Origin: Rhodopirellula islandica
Lineage (GTDB): Bacteria; Planctomycetota; Planctomycetia; Pirellulales; Pirellulaceae
DNA: 64,000 bases
NCBI RefSeq assembly: GCF_001027925.1
Contig: NZ_LECT01000016.1
Coordinates: 1 to 64,000 of the forward strand
Reading direction: 5' to 3'
This document shows positions 27,601 to 38,200 of the stretch, in pieces (positions within the stretch are counted from its first letter, which is position 1; every line of letters begins with the position of its first letter). The position numbers and the translations under genes were made by a program. Under the pieces are notes generated by a model, which saw only the letters and a program-made list of their open reading frames with translations, had not been told where the DNA came from and did no database searches.

Positions 27601-28513
27601 TCAATTGACGCAGAGAAACATTGGGCTCGCCGGTTCCTGTCAGGGTCAATTGTGTTTGCCCTGACAAATCACCGGTGATCGCCGTCGGCAGTTCACTGCC
27701 GGGGAAACGACGCTGGGCCAAGGCCAGAACCGACAGAGGCAGCGAATCAGCATCGATCTCGACCGACAACTGCTCCGCTGCAGTGGATTCAGCGGTCGCA
27801 TCCATTGCCAGCTTGACGTGGCCGGCCACCGATCCATCGCCCCCTCCAGGCTGGCTCAAGACACCATCAAAGGTGACGTCCAGCCAGGAAGCGTCGAGAA
27901 TCGCTTCGGCATGGGACTGACTCAGCGTCCACGTTTGGTTGGTCTCGGCATCAGTCGCCAGAACTGCCACGTCCTGCAGTTTGACGATGCCTTGCGGAAC
28001 AAAGGCGGAAGGTTCGTTGGAGGGAGCAAGAAGCGTCGCCAAATCATCTTCGAGCGACGTCGTTCCATTCTCCACCGTGCATGAAAGTTGCACGCCACGA
28101 ACGAGGACTTCACCGAATTGTCCCGCCTGAGGCTCACCCGACCAAAGGTCGCTCAATGAGATCGAGGTCTGCAATTCATCGACGATGATTTCGGACTGGC
28201 CGAATCGCCCCACGACGTGCAGCCCTTGAATTTGCAGTGGGGTCAGCCAGCCAATTTGCAGGGAGTCGGCACTTGCATCCAGGTCATACTTTTCCAGCGT
28301 TCGAACCAAAAAGGAACGCCCCATCGGTGAATGACTGACGAGGCTGGGAAGAGCCCCGACACCAAGAATGACAAAGGCAAGCAAGACCAGCACGAGCGTT
28401 CGTTTGCGCTGCAGTCGACCTTGTCGACGACTGCGAGTGCGAACTTCTTGCGAACGCTCCATGACGCCTAATTTGGCATCGAGGTCGTAATCCCGGGCCG
28501 CTTTGCGTCGCAT
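24680..28513 (-). CDS. Large AsmA-like membrane-anchored protein
   Basis: A protein of about 1277 residues with one N-terminal membrane segment (RTLVLVLLAFVILGVGALPSL) after an Arg-rich cytoplasmic start, and a long beta-rich periplasmic part. Seen: many short repeats typical of AsmA/TamB/DUF3971-like proteins (ITGDLSGQTQLTLTGTGEP, GRVTMDGQLDLMAQIPLDASW, TITIPVNGTLDRPRLDSSG) and a C-terminus with helices (ANFLQEQLGRGQQQLED). Known relatives carry lipids or fold outer-membrane proteins across the periplasm; a role in the planctomycete envelope is inference. ATG 28513 is preferred; in-frame starts at 28600 and 28687 would add Arg/Cys-rich residues without a protein-like character. It is the only gene of its unit. 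Confidence 0.65.
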   Translation of the reverse strand: MRRKAARDYDLDAKLGVMERSQEVRTRSRRQGRLQRKRTLVLVLLAFVILGVGALPSLVSHSPMGRSFLVRTLEKYDLDASADSLQIGWLTPLQIQGLHVVGRFGQSEIIVDELQTSISLSDLWSGEPQAGQFGEVLVRGVQLSCTVENGTTSLEDDLATLLAPSNEPSAFVPQGIVKLQDVAVLATDAETNQTWTLSQSHAEAILDASWLDVTFDGVLSQPGGGDGSVAGHVKLAMDATAESTAAEQLSVEIDADSLPLSVLALAQRRFPGSELPTAITGDLSGQTQLTLTGTGEPNVSLRQLNVRNLVASDSKTGRKLWDNELATFDGDLQIRGGRVSARQINAKTDFASVQMNGSFPDSVSLAGNTTNPLAWLNQVDATVTVQVDLPRLRRALPELLPLRNGVTLVDGIVEARIEPIAGGGASAIGGGNARRRRLMIRSGIIQAQSQGGEIRVAPIDVLAVVASDTQRLFAEQFELDSPFAVVNGQGDLRSGSANVDINFGKLARILRPLIDLDDRRLEGNVQGGLQWNAQNDGTWRLRGDGRMTGLAIELTPGQSFQPSSLQSQLDITGRWQASGGGRLAELISGKLNVLGNGLEADVELVQAISALDVDRLIPLRMSGQGQLNAIAQTLAPWMPAGYESLQGGFRFNARGGLSQSGAALLESMDAQITQLEVPMSDQIWEQQLVKLHFDGKASYPQQDVIIRSLTVAGDAASAAIQGEWIGGMTDIEIAWQAELERLQTSMRERLANRPQDPRLSQSNSQARSVQQVAYRNTASSDAAANNAASSEWLLRGKMEGSVVATGDPAVLFLDSHLTGQKFELVETVPPTSVNFNSTKRVVWSEPNLRVDGRAEWNLNESSLQAKGMQIAGDWFATTLSGTVDWKGEQQSVRLEGPANFKMDEVARRITELTGTPIIAEGVHPTPLKLQYVQGPQDQFSFNVDGSLGWESVDAAGMWFGPAEVPFQMTESVVSIAPSTIPVLGASRYVTQQYGPQVAPLDYDPNDPATYQTGSNAAVANGKLLLAGDVHYRPAIWIELKPGPIAKNVQLTPEITGQWLKYIAPIAADAARVDGTFSATLEQGTVSIDNPNQSTIRGRLEVDQVRMNAGPLADQVIAGARQLQSLAAIGSSSNPPRSNRTLITMPAQTIEFNVAGGVVDHRALLLEIDRAKVTTSGRVTMDGQLDLMAQIPLDASWIGSDLSVLSGQTITIPVNGTLDRPRLDSSGIQRIVADMGTRAAQEAGANFLQEQLGRGQQQLEDSLNKGFEKLRIDKLFGR

Positions 28514-28704
28514 TGCCGTCGATCCAATCCGTGAAAAGTAGTGCTCGCAACCCCATCCATCGTGGTGCGGCAGGGCGGAGCATACTCCTTTTCGACGCAT
28601 GACCCCAAGAGACGTTTTTGAACCCCTGGTCAGACGTCTGCGATGGCGGAAGACAAGTCGTCCGACACGAGAATTCCATTGGCCCACCGATTCTGTCGGC
28701 GCAT

Positions 28705-28771
28705 AAAAAAAGCTCCCGGAAAGTACGAGGTCCTAGGGGGGCGGAGGACAACGCGCTTCTGTTCCGGGAGC
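28705..28771 (-). ncRNA. Candidate minus-strand small RNA end or attenuator (hairpin plus U-tract)
   Basis: On the minus strand GCTCCCGGAA (28771-28762) pairs with TTCCGGGAGC (28721-28712) in a perfect 10-bp stem, followed directly by seven T (28711-28705), the layout of an intrinsic terminator. The loop of 40 nt contains a second pair GTCCT/AGGAC. Such a terminator with a long structured loop suggests either the end of a short RNA transcribed from the right, or a leader that stops transcription of the AsmA-like gene conditionally. No known family is recognised. Confidence 0.45.
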
Positions 28772-28906
28772 CGGTGGTCGGTTTGTTCGATCGAGTGAGC
28801 ACATCCTTGTGATCACCAACCGAACGTCCGTCATCTCAAAATCCTAACAAGGGTTTCCAGGTCAATCCGTGACCATCAAAACATCTTGAAAATCTCGCAG
28901 CCAGCC

Positions 28907-28918
28907 TTTCAATTGAAA
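28907..28918. promoter_or_regulatory. 12-bp perfect palindrome, possible operator
   Basis: TTTCAATTGAAA is a perfect palindrome about 254 bp upstream of the ribose-type binding-protein start codon. A dimeric regulator could bind it. No other copy was searched for. Confidence 0.2.
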
Positions 28919-29171
28919 TCAAAAGACGACCTGTGCGAGATGCGATTTCGAAACTTCGCACGTCGCAATCGGACCGGGTTGGAGGTCCGTTTGCGACGAT
29001 GGGGGCAACTTAGCGGGGGCCGCTTTCGTGGGTCAAGCCGAGTTCGCAAAAAGTCTTTCAGGTTCTGGAAGCTCATGTCACTCCTGTCCATTTTGGTCCC
29101 CGAAATCGTTTAGAATCGGCCTGAAAACTTTCTCGATATTCTTTTCATCCCCGCCAAAGCCCCTTCCTTCC

Positions 29172-30344
29172 ATGCAGTTCACTCCACGTCGTAAAACCAA
29201 GACAACGTCTTCGACTTCGACCAGCGCCCCCTCCACGACTGCGCTGCCCTCAACAGAATCGTCACCTCGCGTTTTGAATTCGTTGCTCAGCCCATCCCTC
29301 GCCAACGCTGCCTCCCCAAGAGCATCGCATGGTCAATTGCTAGCAAATCGGTTTCGCCGTCTGACTTGGCTCGCACCCATCATCGTGTTGTTGGTTTGCG
29401 TCGGCTGCCAGCCTCCGGCCAACGAGCAAGCGGACTCAGCCGACAAACCGCTCCACTTCGCAGTCATTCCCAAGGGCACCACCCATATTTTCTGGCAATC
29501 GGTCAAACTGGGGGCTGAACAAGCGGGTGACGAAATCGGTGCGAAGATCACCTTCCGAGGCCCCTCGAAAGAAAACGACCGGGATGAGCAGATCAATGTC
29601 GTCCAAGGATTTCTCAACGCTCGCGTCGATGGCATTTTGCTGGCTCCGCTGGATGCCGATGCCTTGATCCGACCGGTGAAGGAGGCCAGCCGCGCCGGTG
29701 TCCCCGTTGTGATCTTCGACAGCGGACTGAACACCGACCCGGGCGACTACGTTTCTTATGTGGCCACCGACAATTTCGAAGGCGGCAAATTGGCGGCCCA
29801 GGCGATGGCCAATGCATTGGGGGCAGACGGCGGCGATGTGATCTTGCTGCGTTACCAACAAGGCAGTGAAAGCACACACCAACGCGAAGAGGGATTCTTG
29901 GCTGCGATCGCAAAACATGAGAATATTCGCGTGATCAGCAGTGACCAGTACGCCGGAACGACGACAGAGACCGCCATCGACAAAGCCCAAGCGTTGCTGA
30001 ATCGCTTCGGTGACACGGTGGATGGAATTTGCACCGTTTGCGAGCCGACAGCCGAGGGCGCACTGCGAGCACTTCGCGAACGCCAATTGGCAGGCAAAGT
30101 CAAATTGGTCACTTTTGACAGCAGTGATTCACTGCGAGAATCACTTTCAGCGGGCGAAACGCACGCGATTGTGCTGCAAGATCCCGTCGCCATGGGTTAT
30201 CAAGCGGTCAAAACGATGGCAGCTCACCTCCGCGGCGAGACGACCGAAGCGTTCCTCGACACCGGTGTTTTTGTTGCTACAGCAGAGAATCAAGACGAGG
30301 AAACCATCGCTCGACTGCTCCGCCCCGCCGTCGCGGGCGAGTGA
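29172..30344 (+). CDS. Ribose-type (Peripla_BP_4) sugar-binding lipoprotein
   Basis: A 390-residue binding protein of the RbsB / Peripla_BP_4 group. Seen: a hydrophobic segment (WLAPIIVLLVCVGCQ) with a possible lipid-attachment Cys79, the family opening LHFAVIPKGTTHIFWQSVKLGAE, DGILLAPLDADALIRPV, VVIFDSGLNT, YVATDNFEGGKLAAQAM, TTTETAIDKAQALLNRF and LVTFDSSDSLRESL. The annotated start gives 60 Ser/Thr-rich residues before the hydrophobic core, which is unusual; a TTG at 29337 would give a normal 24-residue signal peptide. No sugar-ABC permease or ATPase gene is nearby, so it may be an orphan binding protein. Its downstream neighbour is a DEAD-box helicase. Confidence 0.8.
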   Translation: MQFTPRRKTKTTSSTSTSAPSTTALPSTESSPRVLNSLLSPSLANAASPRASHGQLLANRFRRLTWLAPIIVLLVCVGCQPPANEQADSADKPLHFAVIPKGTTHIFWQSVKLGAEQAGDEIGAKITFRGPSKENDRDEQINVVQGFLNARVDGILLAPLDADALIRPVKEASRAGVPVVIFDSGLNTDPGDYVSYVATDNFEGGKLAAQAMANALGADGGDVILLRYQQGSESTHQREEGFLAAIAKHENIRVISSDQYAGTTTETAIDKAQALLNRFGDTVDGICTVCEPTAEGALRALRERQLAGKVKLVTFDSSDSLRESLSAGETHAIVLQDPVAMGYQAVKTMAAHLRGETTEAFLDTGVFVATAENQDEETIARLLRPAVAGE

Positions 30345-30449
30345 GACCGAGCGACGGATGACCGCGTGCGGGTCGGAACCCAATAAAATTGCCTTCCTGC
30401 CGCATCTGATCAGTGTTGCAAACGACAGGCAGCGGATAGACTTCCCGGA

Positions 30450-31808
30450 ATGAACAGAATGAGAAATCAACACCAACCGCGTGCAGGACGCGGAACACGA
30501 CCAGCCCGCTTCGAAGAACCGGTCGACACGATCGCTCTGCTTGAATCCGTTGGACCGGTGGAAACACCGCCGGAAATGGACTCCTTTGATGAGCTGGACT
30601 TGTCTCCGATCATGCGTGAATCGGTGAAAGCAGCTGGATTCACAGCTCCATCGCCCATCCAAGCCGCCTTGATCCCGCATGCCCTCAATGGCAGGGACGT
30701 GATTGGTCAGGCTCGCACAGGCACCGGTAAAACCGCGGCCTTCAGCATTCCAATCCTTGAGCAACTCGATTCGCTGGAAGATTGTCGCGACCCGCAAGCA
30801 ATTGTGATTGTCCCGACTCGCGAATTGGCCGATCAAGTCGCCGCCGAGGCCGAAAGGCTTGCCCGCGGGGTTCCGACCGAAATTGCCGTGCTCTCCGGCG
30901 GAAAAAACATGAACCGCCAGCTTCGGCAGCTGGAAAATGGCACGCAGCTCGTCGTCGGGACTCCCGGTCGAGTGCACGATCACCTGCAACGAGGCACTCT
31001 GCGCACTGACAAAGTCTGGTGCGTGGTCCTGGATGAAGCCGACCGGATGCTGGACATCGGTTTCCGGCCTCAAATCGAGCGGATCATGCGGAAGTGCCCC
31101 CGAAATCGGCAGACCTTGCTGCTTTCGGCCACCCTTCCACCGGTCGTTCGACGACTGGCCGAAAGCTACATGCAAGAACCAATCGTGATCGATTGCTGCC
31201 GCGACGAAATGTCGGTCGACACAATCGAACAGCGATACTTCACCATCGCCCAAGACGACAAAGTCCGATTGCTGGAATCGTTGCTGAAACGCGAAAACCC
31301 TGAACAGGCGATCATCTTCTGCCGCACCAAGCGGGGCACTGACCGCCTGCACCGGAAGCTTTCGCAGGAATACGGAGGCGCTTGCGGAGCCATTCACGGC
31401 GATTTGCAACAACGGGAACGCGATCGCGTGCTTCAAAAACTTCGCGATGGAAATCTGAAGTTCCTGGTGGCGACGGATGTCGTCGGCCGCGGGATTGACA
31501 TCAGCACGATCTCACACATCGTCAATTTCGATGTCCCGCAAGATTGCGACGACTATGTTCACCGCGTTGGCCGCACAGGCCGCATGGGCCGAGATGGCGT
31601 TGCGTACACCTTCGTGGTGCCAGGTGAAGGTGACATTCTGACCAGCATCGAGCAACGGATCAACAAATTGCTGATCCGAGATCAAATGGATGGCTTTGAA
31701 TCGCCTGCTGAGAAAGCGGCCGCAGTTGCGGCAGCAGCGCCCGAACCAGAGAAAGAGTTGCGGCGCACCCTCAATCCTATGACACGAAAACGCCCTCGCC
31801 GGCGCTGA
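30450..31808 (+). CDS. DEAD-box RNA helicase, RhlE-like
   Basis: A 452-residue DEAD-box RNA helicase, expected to unwind RNA duplexes in the cytoplasm. Seen: Q motif FTAPSPIQAALIP (Gln71), Walker A ARTGTGKTAAF (88-98), VPTRELADQ, GGKNMNRQ, TPGRVHDHL, the DEAD box (195-198), SATLPP, IIFCRTKRG, VATDVVGRGIDI and the final HRVGRTGRMGRDG. The first 44 residues are basic and Pro-rich; the C-terminal tail is Ala/Arg/Pro-rich (RPRRR), as in RhlE-type proteins that need basic tails. Start ATG 30450. It stands alone, 105 bp after the binding protein. Confidence 0.93.
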   Translation: MNRMRNQHQPRAGRGTRPARFEEPVDTIALLESVGPVETPPEMDSFDELDLSPIMRESVKAAGFTAPSPIQAALIPHALNGRDVIGQARTGTGKTAAFSIPILEQLDSLEDCRDPQAIVIVPTRELADQVAAEAERLARGVPTEIAVLSGGKNMNRQLRQLENGTQLVVGTPGRVHDHLQRGTLRTDKVWCVVLDEADRMLDIGFRPQIERIMRKCPRNRQTLLLSATLPPVVRRLAESYMQEPIVIDCCRDEMSVDTIEQRYFTIAQDDKVRLLESLLKRENPEQAIIFCRTKRGTDRLHRKLSQEYGGACGAIHGDLQQRERDRVLQKLRDGNLKFLVATDVVGRGIDISTISHIVNFDVPQDCDDYVHRVGRTGRMGRDGVAYTFVVPGEGDILTSIEQRINKLLIRDQMDGFESPAEKAAAVAAAAPEPEKELRRTLNPMTRKRPRRR

Positions 31809-32281
31809 TTCTTCCGAGGGAACTTTTTCGCAAGTCCAACGTCCAACCTGACGCAAGAATGTGTCGATTGTGACGGATGTGAGCCGCGAGACTTCTAACC
31901 CAACGTTCCCGCCCCCTCTTGTGGGTGAACCGCTCGGGTCGATTTCGCCATCAAAACCGGTGCAATTGGCGCATTTGTCCGACGAGTGAACGCTGCGGTA
32001 AGTAGCGATGCCGCAAAAATTTGCGACGTTATTTACCCCAACTATACTCGGCGGACTGATCGCGCGAGCTGCGCCTGAATTGCCAGACATTGCTGTCTGA
32101 GCGATTCCAAGCAACGCCGCGAGATCAACCTTGTCATCCACGACTGATCTCTGATTGTCCGCAATTCCGCGGCCAATTGGAGCTCCGAGATTCACATCAA
32201 GTTCGGCGGATTGGGTTGGAAATTGGCTGTTTCGGAAGCCAACCAAGACTCAATCTCTGGTCTGCCTAGAAGGTTCGGTCT
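31809..32281. other. Long intergenic region upstream of the first giant gene
   Basis: 473 bp with no visible gene. It contains the best promoter of the window (32021-32048), leaving an untranslated leader of roughly 230 bp before ATG 32282. The leader is moderately GC-rich with no obvious riboswitch structure or repeat that I can support. Confidence 0.5.
32021..32048 (+). promoter_or_regulatory. Sigma70-type promoter for the first giant gene
   Basis: TTGCGA (32021-32026), a 16-bp spacer, and TATACT (32043-32048) match the -35 and -10 consensus at four of six and five of six positions. It lies 233 bp upstream of ATG 32282 in an otherwise AT-poor region. Transcription start and activity are not known. 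Confidence 0.5.
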
Positions 32282-35200
32282 ATGACCTCGCGTCAGCGAA
32301 ACACAGTGTCTCCGTCCACGGAAAATGCTTCCTCCCACGATCGTGCGCCAGCGGTGCCAGCTCGTCGTCGGTCCAAAACGTCCAAGCGTGGCGGCGAAAG
32401 TCGCCAACAGCGTCGACGTCATTTGGTCGAAACGCTCGAAGCTCGCCAATTGCTGGCCGGGCCGCAACTCATTGGGGTGCAACCCAACGAGGGCGACCTG
32501 ATCGACGATGGCGCGGTCCGTCAAACGGCACCTCGAGTGTTGACGTTCCGTTTCGACGAAACGCAACAGATCGACCCGACAACCTTGGGCGGCATCGAAA
32601 TCAGTCGCGCCGGCGGCGACGGCGACTTCAACGAGAAGGTCGTGGTCGAACCCGGCTCGATTTCCTTGGGCGATCCCAATGAAAACGAGATCGTCGTTCG
32701 CTTTGCCGAAAACCTGCCGGACGATGACTACCAAATCAAACTGTTTGGTTATGACAATCCAGACGAAGACATCGTCGGCATTCGCAACCTGAACGGGGAA
32801 CTGTTTGTTCCTGACGAAGCAGGCGAACGCGTTCAGACGATCAACTTCGATCTCGACCTGGGTGCCTTGATCGAATCGGTCGTGCCTCAACCAGTCGTTC
32901 GCAACGCGGATGGCAGCCTGACGCAGAACCGCAATGAGATCGTCGTCTACTTCAACGAAGATCCCTTGTTCGTCGAGAACGACGCCAACGGAAACCCGAC
33001 CACGCGATCGGCTGAGAACCCGCGTTTCTATCAGTTGCTGCTGACCCAAGACACAGTCCGCACCACCGATGATGTGGTTTACCAACCCACGAAAGTGGTT
33101 TACGACACCGAGACCTTCACCGCGCGACTGTTCTTCGACACCGATGACATCAACGACTTGGCGTTTGAACAAGCCGTTCTCACCGCACAGGATTCATCGC
33201 AACTGGCACAACTCGAGGCCGCATTGGTCGCCGGCACACCTTCGGTGGCCGAAGCCCAAGCGAACCTGGACGCTTTCAAAGAGAGCTTTGCCGTTCCTGT
33301 CGGCGGTGGCACGTTCCGCTTGCGAATCGGGACAGCCATCAGCAGTTCCGCGGAACTGCAACTGCAACCCGCCCAAGTCATTCCTCGTCCGTTCACCAGC
33401 GTCGGCCTGGACAACAGCGGCAGTGAGTTCTTGATTCGCTCGTTGCTGCTCGGCGAAGATCAACCCGAACGCGCGGTGACTTTCGTCGACTCAGCCGCCG
33501 GTGGATTGGCAATCAGTTTGGACGCCAACGGTCGCGTCGTGGTCGACTTTGGTGGATCCACACCAACTGTCAACGACTTGCGAGTTGCCGTCGCCAGCAC
33601 CCCCTCAGTCGCTGGCTTGATCGAAGTCGATCCCAACAGCTTCGGTTCGCTCGCATTGCCATTGAGCTTGACCAACAAAAGCGACTTCAACCTGGTTGGC
33701 TTGGGCGGCACTCTGACCACCGCTTACAACCTCGGCGAACTCGGTTCCACCGGTGAGCTGACGAGCGTCTTGATTCAAGAATCCATTTCGCCAATGCCGT
33801 TTGACTTGGATCTTCCCGGCGGGAACGACGATCCAGGTCACCGCGAAGTCGACACGGCTTTCCAAGGTCACCTCAATCCGTTGTTTGGTGCCGACTCGGT
33901 CGATGGCATCACCGAGATTGCTTACAACTTTGAATCCCAGGTTGCCTCCACGGGCGGCACGACCTTCAGCAACCAGATCACGGATCGTCAAAAGGAACGC
34001 ATTCGGGAAGTGCTCGACCTCTGGTCAGCCAAGATCGGGGTGCAGTTCCGCGAAACCGTTTCCGAAGGCATCACCTTTGCCGTGGGCGACAACGCTCGCT
34101 TGGCGACCTCGGTCAACTTCAGTGTGATCAACGCGAATGTTCGCGTGGATGAAACCTTCGCTGACCCAGCGATTGTGTTCAGCAACCAAGTCACCTTTGG
34201 CACCGCGTATGCCGAAGATTTCACCCGCAAAGCGGCTGCTGGCGTGGGTCTGTTGCTGGGCTTGGAATTCGCACCTGAATTGCCACCGGAAACGTTGCTC
34301 AGCGGATCGTTTGAATTCCTCAACGACACGATCAACCCAACCACAGAAGCGGATCTGAACGACCTGGAACCTGTCTTCCCAGGCAATGCCGACGTGTTGC
34401 ATGGCCAGTACCTGTATCAACCCGACAGTGTTGATATCGACATGTACCGGTTCGAGGTCAACCTGAACGATGCCGATCGCTTGGGCACGTTGACTGTTGA
34501 AACGTTCGCCGAACGCTTGGCTCAGTCCAGCCTGCTCGACACAACGTTGACCTTGTTCCAAGAAGTCCCCGCATCAGCGATTTCGGACTTCGACATCGGC
34601 CCGACACTCAACGTTGAATTCGTGGCTGTCGCCGCAGGTGCCGAAGGCAACCAAACTCGAATCGAGTTCGTACAAAGCGACCGTGCCGCCAACGACGATG
34701 CAGTGCGAGTGCTGCGTCAAACCGGTGACGACGGACAATTGCTCGACAACGTGATTTTATTGGACGTGCCACGACGCAGCAGCGTCGGTGCCGTGCCAGT
34801 CTCATCGTTGATTGATGCGATCAACAACGATCCGTTTGCATCTTCCTTGGTCGAAGCACGCTTGGTCGAAGGCGATGCATCCACCGACATTTCGCGTCCA
34901 AATGAAGTGCTCGATTTCTCGCCGATCAGCCTCAGTGGCGGCGGCCTGGAACAACTCAGCCGGAACGACGACTACTTCAGCGAAGATTCCTACCTGACCG
35001 CGTCGCTGGGTGCGGGCACTTATTACATCGGAGTCGCAGCCAGCGGCAACGATGAGTACAACCCGTTGATTCCAGACAGTGGCTTCGGTGGCCTGACTCA
35101 GGGCGATTACGAGCTGTTGGTGAAATTTGACCCCAACGTCGATGAAGTCAACGTGCTTCGTGACATGGACCTCGATGGCACCAACGCGGGCGATCGCGTC

Positions 35201-38200
35201 GGAGTCCCCGGCACGCCACTTGATGGCGATGGCGATGGCACTCCGGGCGGTTTGTATCAATTCTGGTTCCAAACTCGTCCTGAAGAACGCATCCTCGAAT
35301 TCGAGCTGAGCGGCAACTCGATCACGCCGAACCAAACGATTGAAATCGTCAGCGGAACCGGCGTACGCCGAGTCTACGAATTCGTGCCGATCGGTCAGAA
35401 CGCAACCGTTCCTGGCAGCGTCACGGTTCAGTACAACGCGACCGTTGGGGCAGGGTCACCAGCAGCCGGTTTGGCAAATGAATTGGCGACCAGCATCAAT
35501 TTGCTGACCAGCATCACCGGCGTCTCGGCCGAATTGATTGGCTCGGGTGAGTTGGTTCAATTGACCGGCGAACGCTCCGTCGACACCTCGACCGACTTCC
35601 GTGGCATGACAATCCATGGACGCACGATCTTCGTCGACAAAATGGGCGCCGCCCAAGCCGACGGCAGCATCGATTCGCCCATCAACAACATTGCCAGCGA
35701 CGATGTGCTCAGTGCATTCTCGGTGGCGCGCTCGGGTGACCAAGTTCGAATCGTCGGCAACGGCGGCATCGACGGGGACATCGAAACCGAAGCTGACAAC
35801 TTCAGCTACCAGTTCGGTGTCACCGAAACCGGTGGCCAGGTACTGGAAGACGGACGCAACATGGAAGTTCCGCAAGGGGTGACCGCGGTCATCGACGCGG
35901 GGGCTGCGTTGAAGTTCCGAAGTGCTCGGATTGGCGTCGGCAGCAGCAGCCTGCAAGTCGACCGCAGCGGATCGCTGTTGCAAGTCCTTGGTACACCACG
36001 GTTGGTAGAATTGTCGACCGACAATGACGTCAACGATCCAGCCTTTGATCCGATCACGACTCTGTTGACGGACCCATCGGACGCGACCGCGGCCTACGAG
36101 AACGGCAGCGTCATTTTGACCAGCATGCGAGACCGTGGCGTTGATGCTTCGGCGGCTGGAATCTCACCGGCCGCTGGCCCTGGTAATTGGGGTGGGATTG
36201 TTTTCCGCTCGGACTTCGACTCGGTCCAAGGCCGCAGCTCGCTGGAAGACGAAGGCATCTTCATGGACCGCGTCAGCCACGCGGAGATCCGTTACGGTGG
36301 CGGCAGCAATCTGCTGATTGATTCGGTTCAACAGTTGGTCAACCCGATCACGATGATCGGTCGTCGCCCAACCGTTTCGTTCAATGAAATCACCTTGAGT
36401 GCTGACGCAGCCATCAGCGCCTCGCCGGACACCTTCGAAGAGACCACTTTCCAAGGTCCTCAGTATCAAGTGGCCGGGCGTTTCATCGCGGATTACGACC
36501 GCGTGGGACCAGACATCTACTCGAACCAACTGCTCGACAACAGCATCAATGGTTTGTTCATTCGTGTCCAAACCACAACCAGCGCCCCACCTCGTGAACT
36601 GACTGTTGCTGGTCGTTTCGACGACATCGACGTGGTTCACTACTTGGCAGAAAACCTCTCGATCGTTGGCACCCCTGGCGGCAGCATCGATGACGGGATC
36701 CGTCCCGACCTGACCAGTTCAGCGGGCAACGTGCAACTGGGTGGCGATCTCGAACAAAGCACCTACAACTACAAGATGACGTTCGTCGACGTCTACGGAT
36801 TTGAATCCGAAGCAAGCGACCCGAGCGGCGACTTCAGCGTGCCTTCGACGCTCAGCGGTTCGTCGATAGAGCTGCGGAACTTGCCAGCAATTGGCGGGGT
36901 CAGCAACTTCGTTTCTCGTCGTTTGTATCGCAGCATCCCAGGCACGACCGACTACGTCTTTGTCGCTCAACTGGATGCAACCAGCCAAACGTTTGTCGAC
37001 AACGGCAGCCAGACCGCTGACAACAGCACGCTGCTGGACCCAGATTTGGACGGCGTCCGTGGTCGCTTGGACGCATCGCTGACGATTGATCCCGGCATGA
37101 TCATCAAGCTGAACGGTGCCCGCATCGAAATGGGACATGGCACTCAGTTGCTCGCCGAAGGCACAGCTCAACGCCCGATCATCTTCACCAGCTTGCTCGA
37201 CGACCGCTTTGGTGCCGGTGGCACCTTTGACACCAGCAATGATGCAGCGACGGGCACCATCTTCGATCCTGCTCGAGGCGATTGGTCCGGCATATACGCG
37301 GGTCCCAACTCGAACATCAGTCTGGATTCGGCGACCATCGCCTATGCCGGTGGAGTGAGTCTGATTCCGGGTGGTGAAAGCCGCGGCTTCGTTCCTTTGC
37401 AGTTGCAACAGGCAAACGCTCGCATCGTGAATTCGCGATTTGAATTCAACGACGATGGGCAAGACGGTGCTGGCGATGTCGGTCGTTTCGGACTGCCTGG
37501 CGTGACGCCTTCGACCATTCATGTTCGTGGCAGCCAGCCGATCATTGTTGGCAATGACTTTGTCGACAACCGTGGCAGCATCATCGACATTGACAGCAAT
37601 TCGATGACCGCAGAGCGAATCGTTGACCTCGGCCGTCAAACCGGTTCGGTCGACAACTTCTCCGAACTGGATGACAACTACGGCCCGTTGATCCGGCTGA
37701 ACCGCTACGAAATCGTGGCCAACAGCGCTGCTTCAGAGCGGCAACTCAGCGGTCTTGAAATTCGCGGTGGCGAACTCACCACCGAGAGCATCTGGGATGA
37801 CACCGACATCGTTCACATGCTGTTTGACAGCATTGAAGTCGGCAACCTGCACTCAACCGGCGGACTGCGATTGTTCAGCCGGGCCGAAGAAAGCTTGGTC
37901 GTCAAGTTGTCGGGTGGCGGAACCGCGTTCAGCTCCACCAGCGGCACGGGCCTGACCGCCACCGGCACCGTCGGTGACATCGACGATCGCATCGGTGGCA
38001 CGGTCCAAGTCATCGGCATGCCCGGATCACCGGTTGTCCTGACCAGTTTGGCGGACGACACCGTCGGTGCTGGTTTGATGCCCGACGGCACCTCCTTCTT
38101 GGACACCAATGGGGATTCCTTCGCGAGCCGTCCCGAATCGAATGATTGGCGAAGTATTCTGTTCGAAGAGAACGCGAACTACACGAACATCGAATTCATT

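Larger units (their letters stand above)
28514..29171. other. Long intergenic region between AsmA-like and ribose-type binding protein genes
   Basis: About 658 bp (484 bp if the longest AsmA-like reading frame is used). It holds the minus-strand hairpin-plus-U-tract element (28705-28771), a 12-bp perfect palindrome TTTCAATTGAAA (28907-28918), and a stretch rich in GCGACG and GGGGGC. Both flanking genes are divergent, so two promoters are expected. A TAGAAT at 29111-29116, 56 bp before ATG 29172, could be a -10 box but lacks a good -35 box. Confidence 0.5.

Noticed and set aside
28514..28687. Longer N-terminus for the AsmA-like protein, reaching 28687
   Set aside because: The extra 58 residues read as non-protein (Arg/Cys/His-rich) and precede the natural basic start plus membrane segment; kept only as an alternative.
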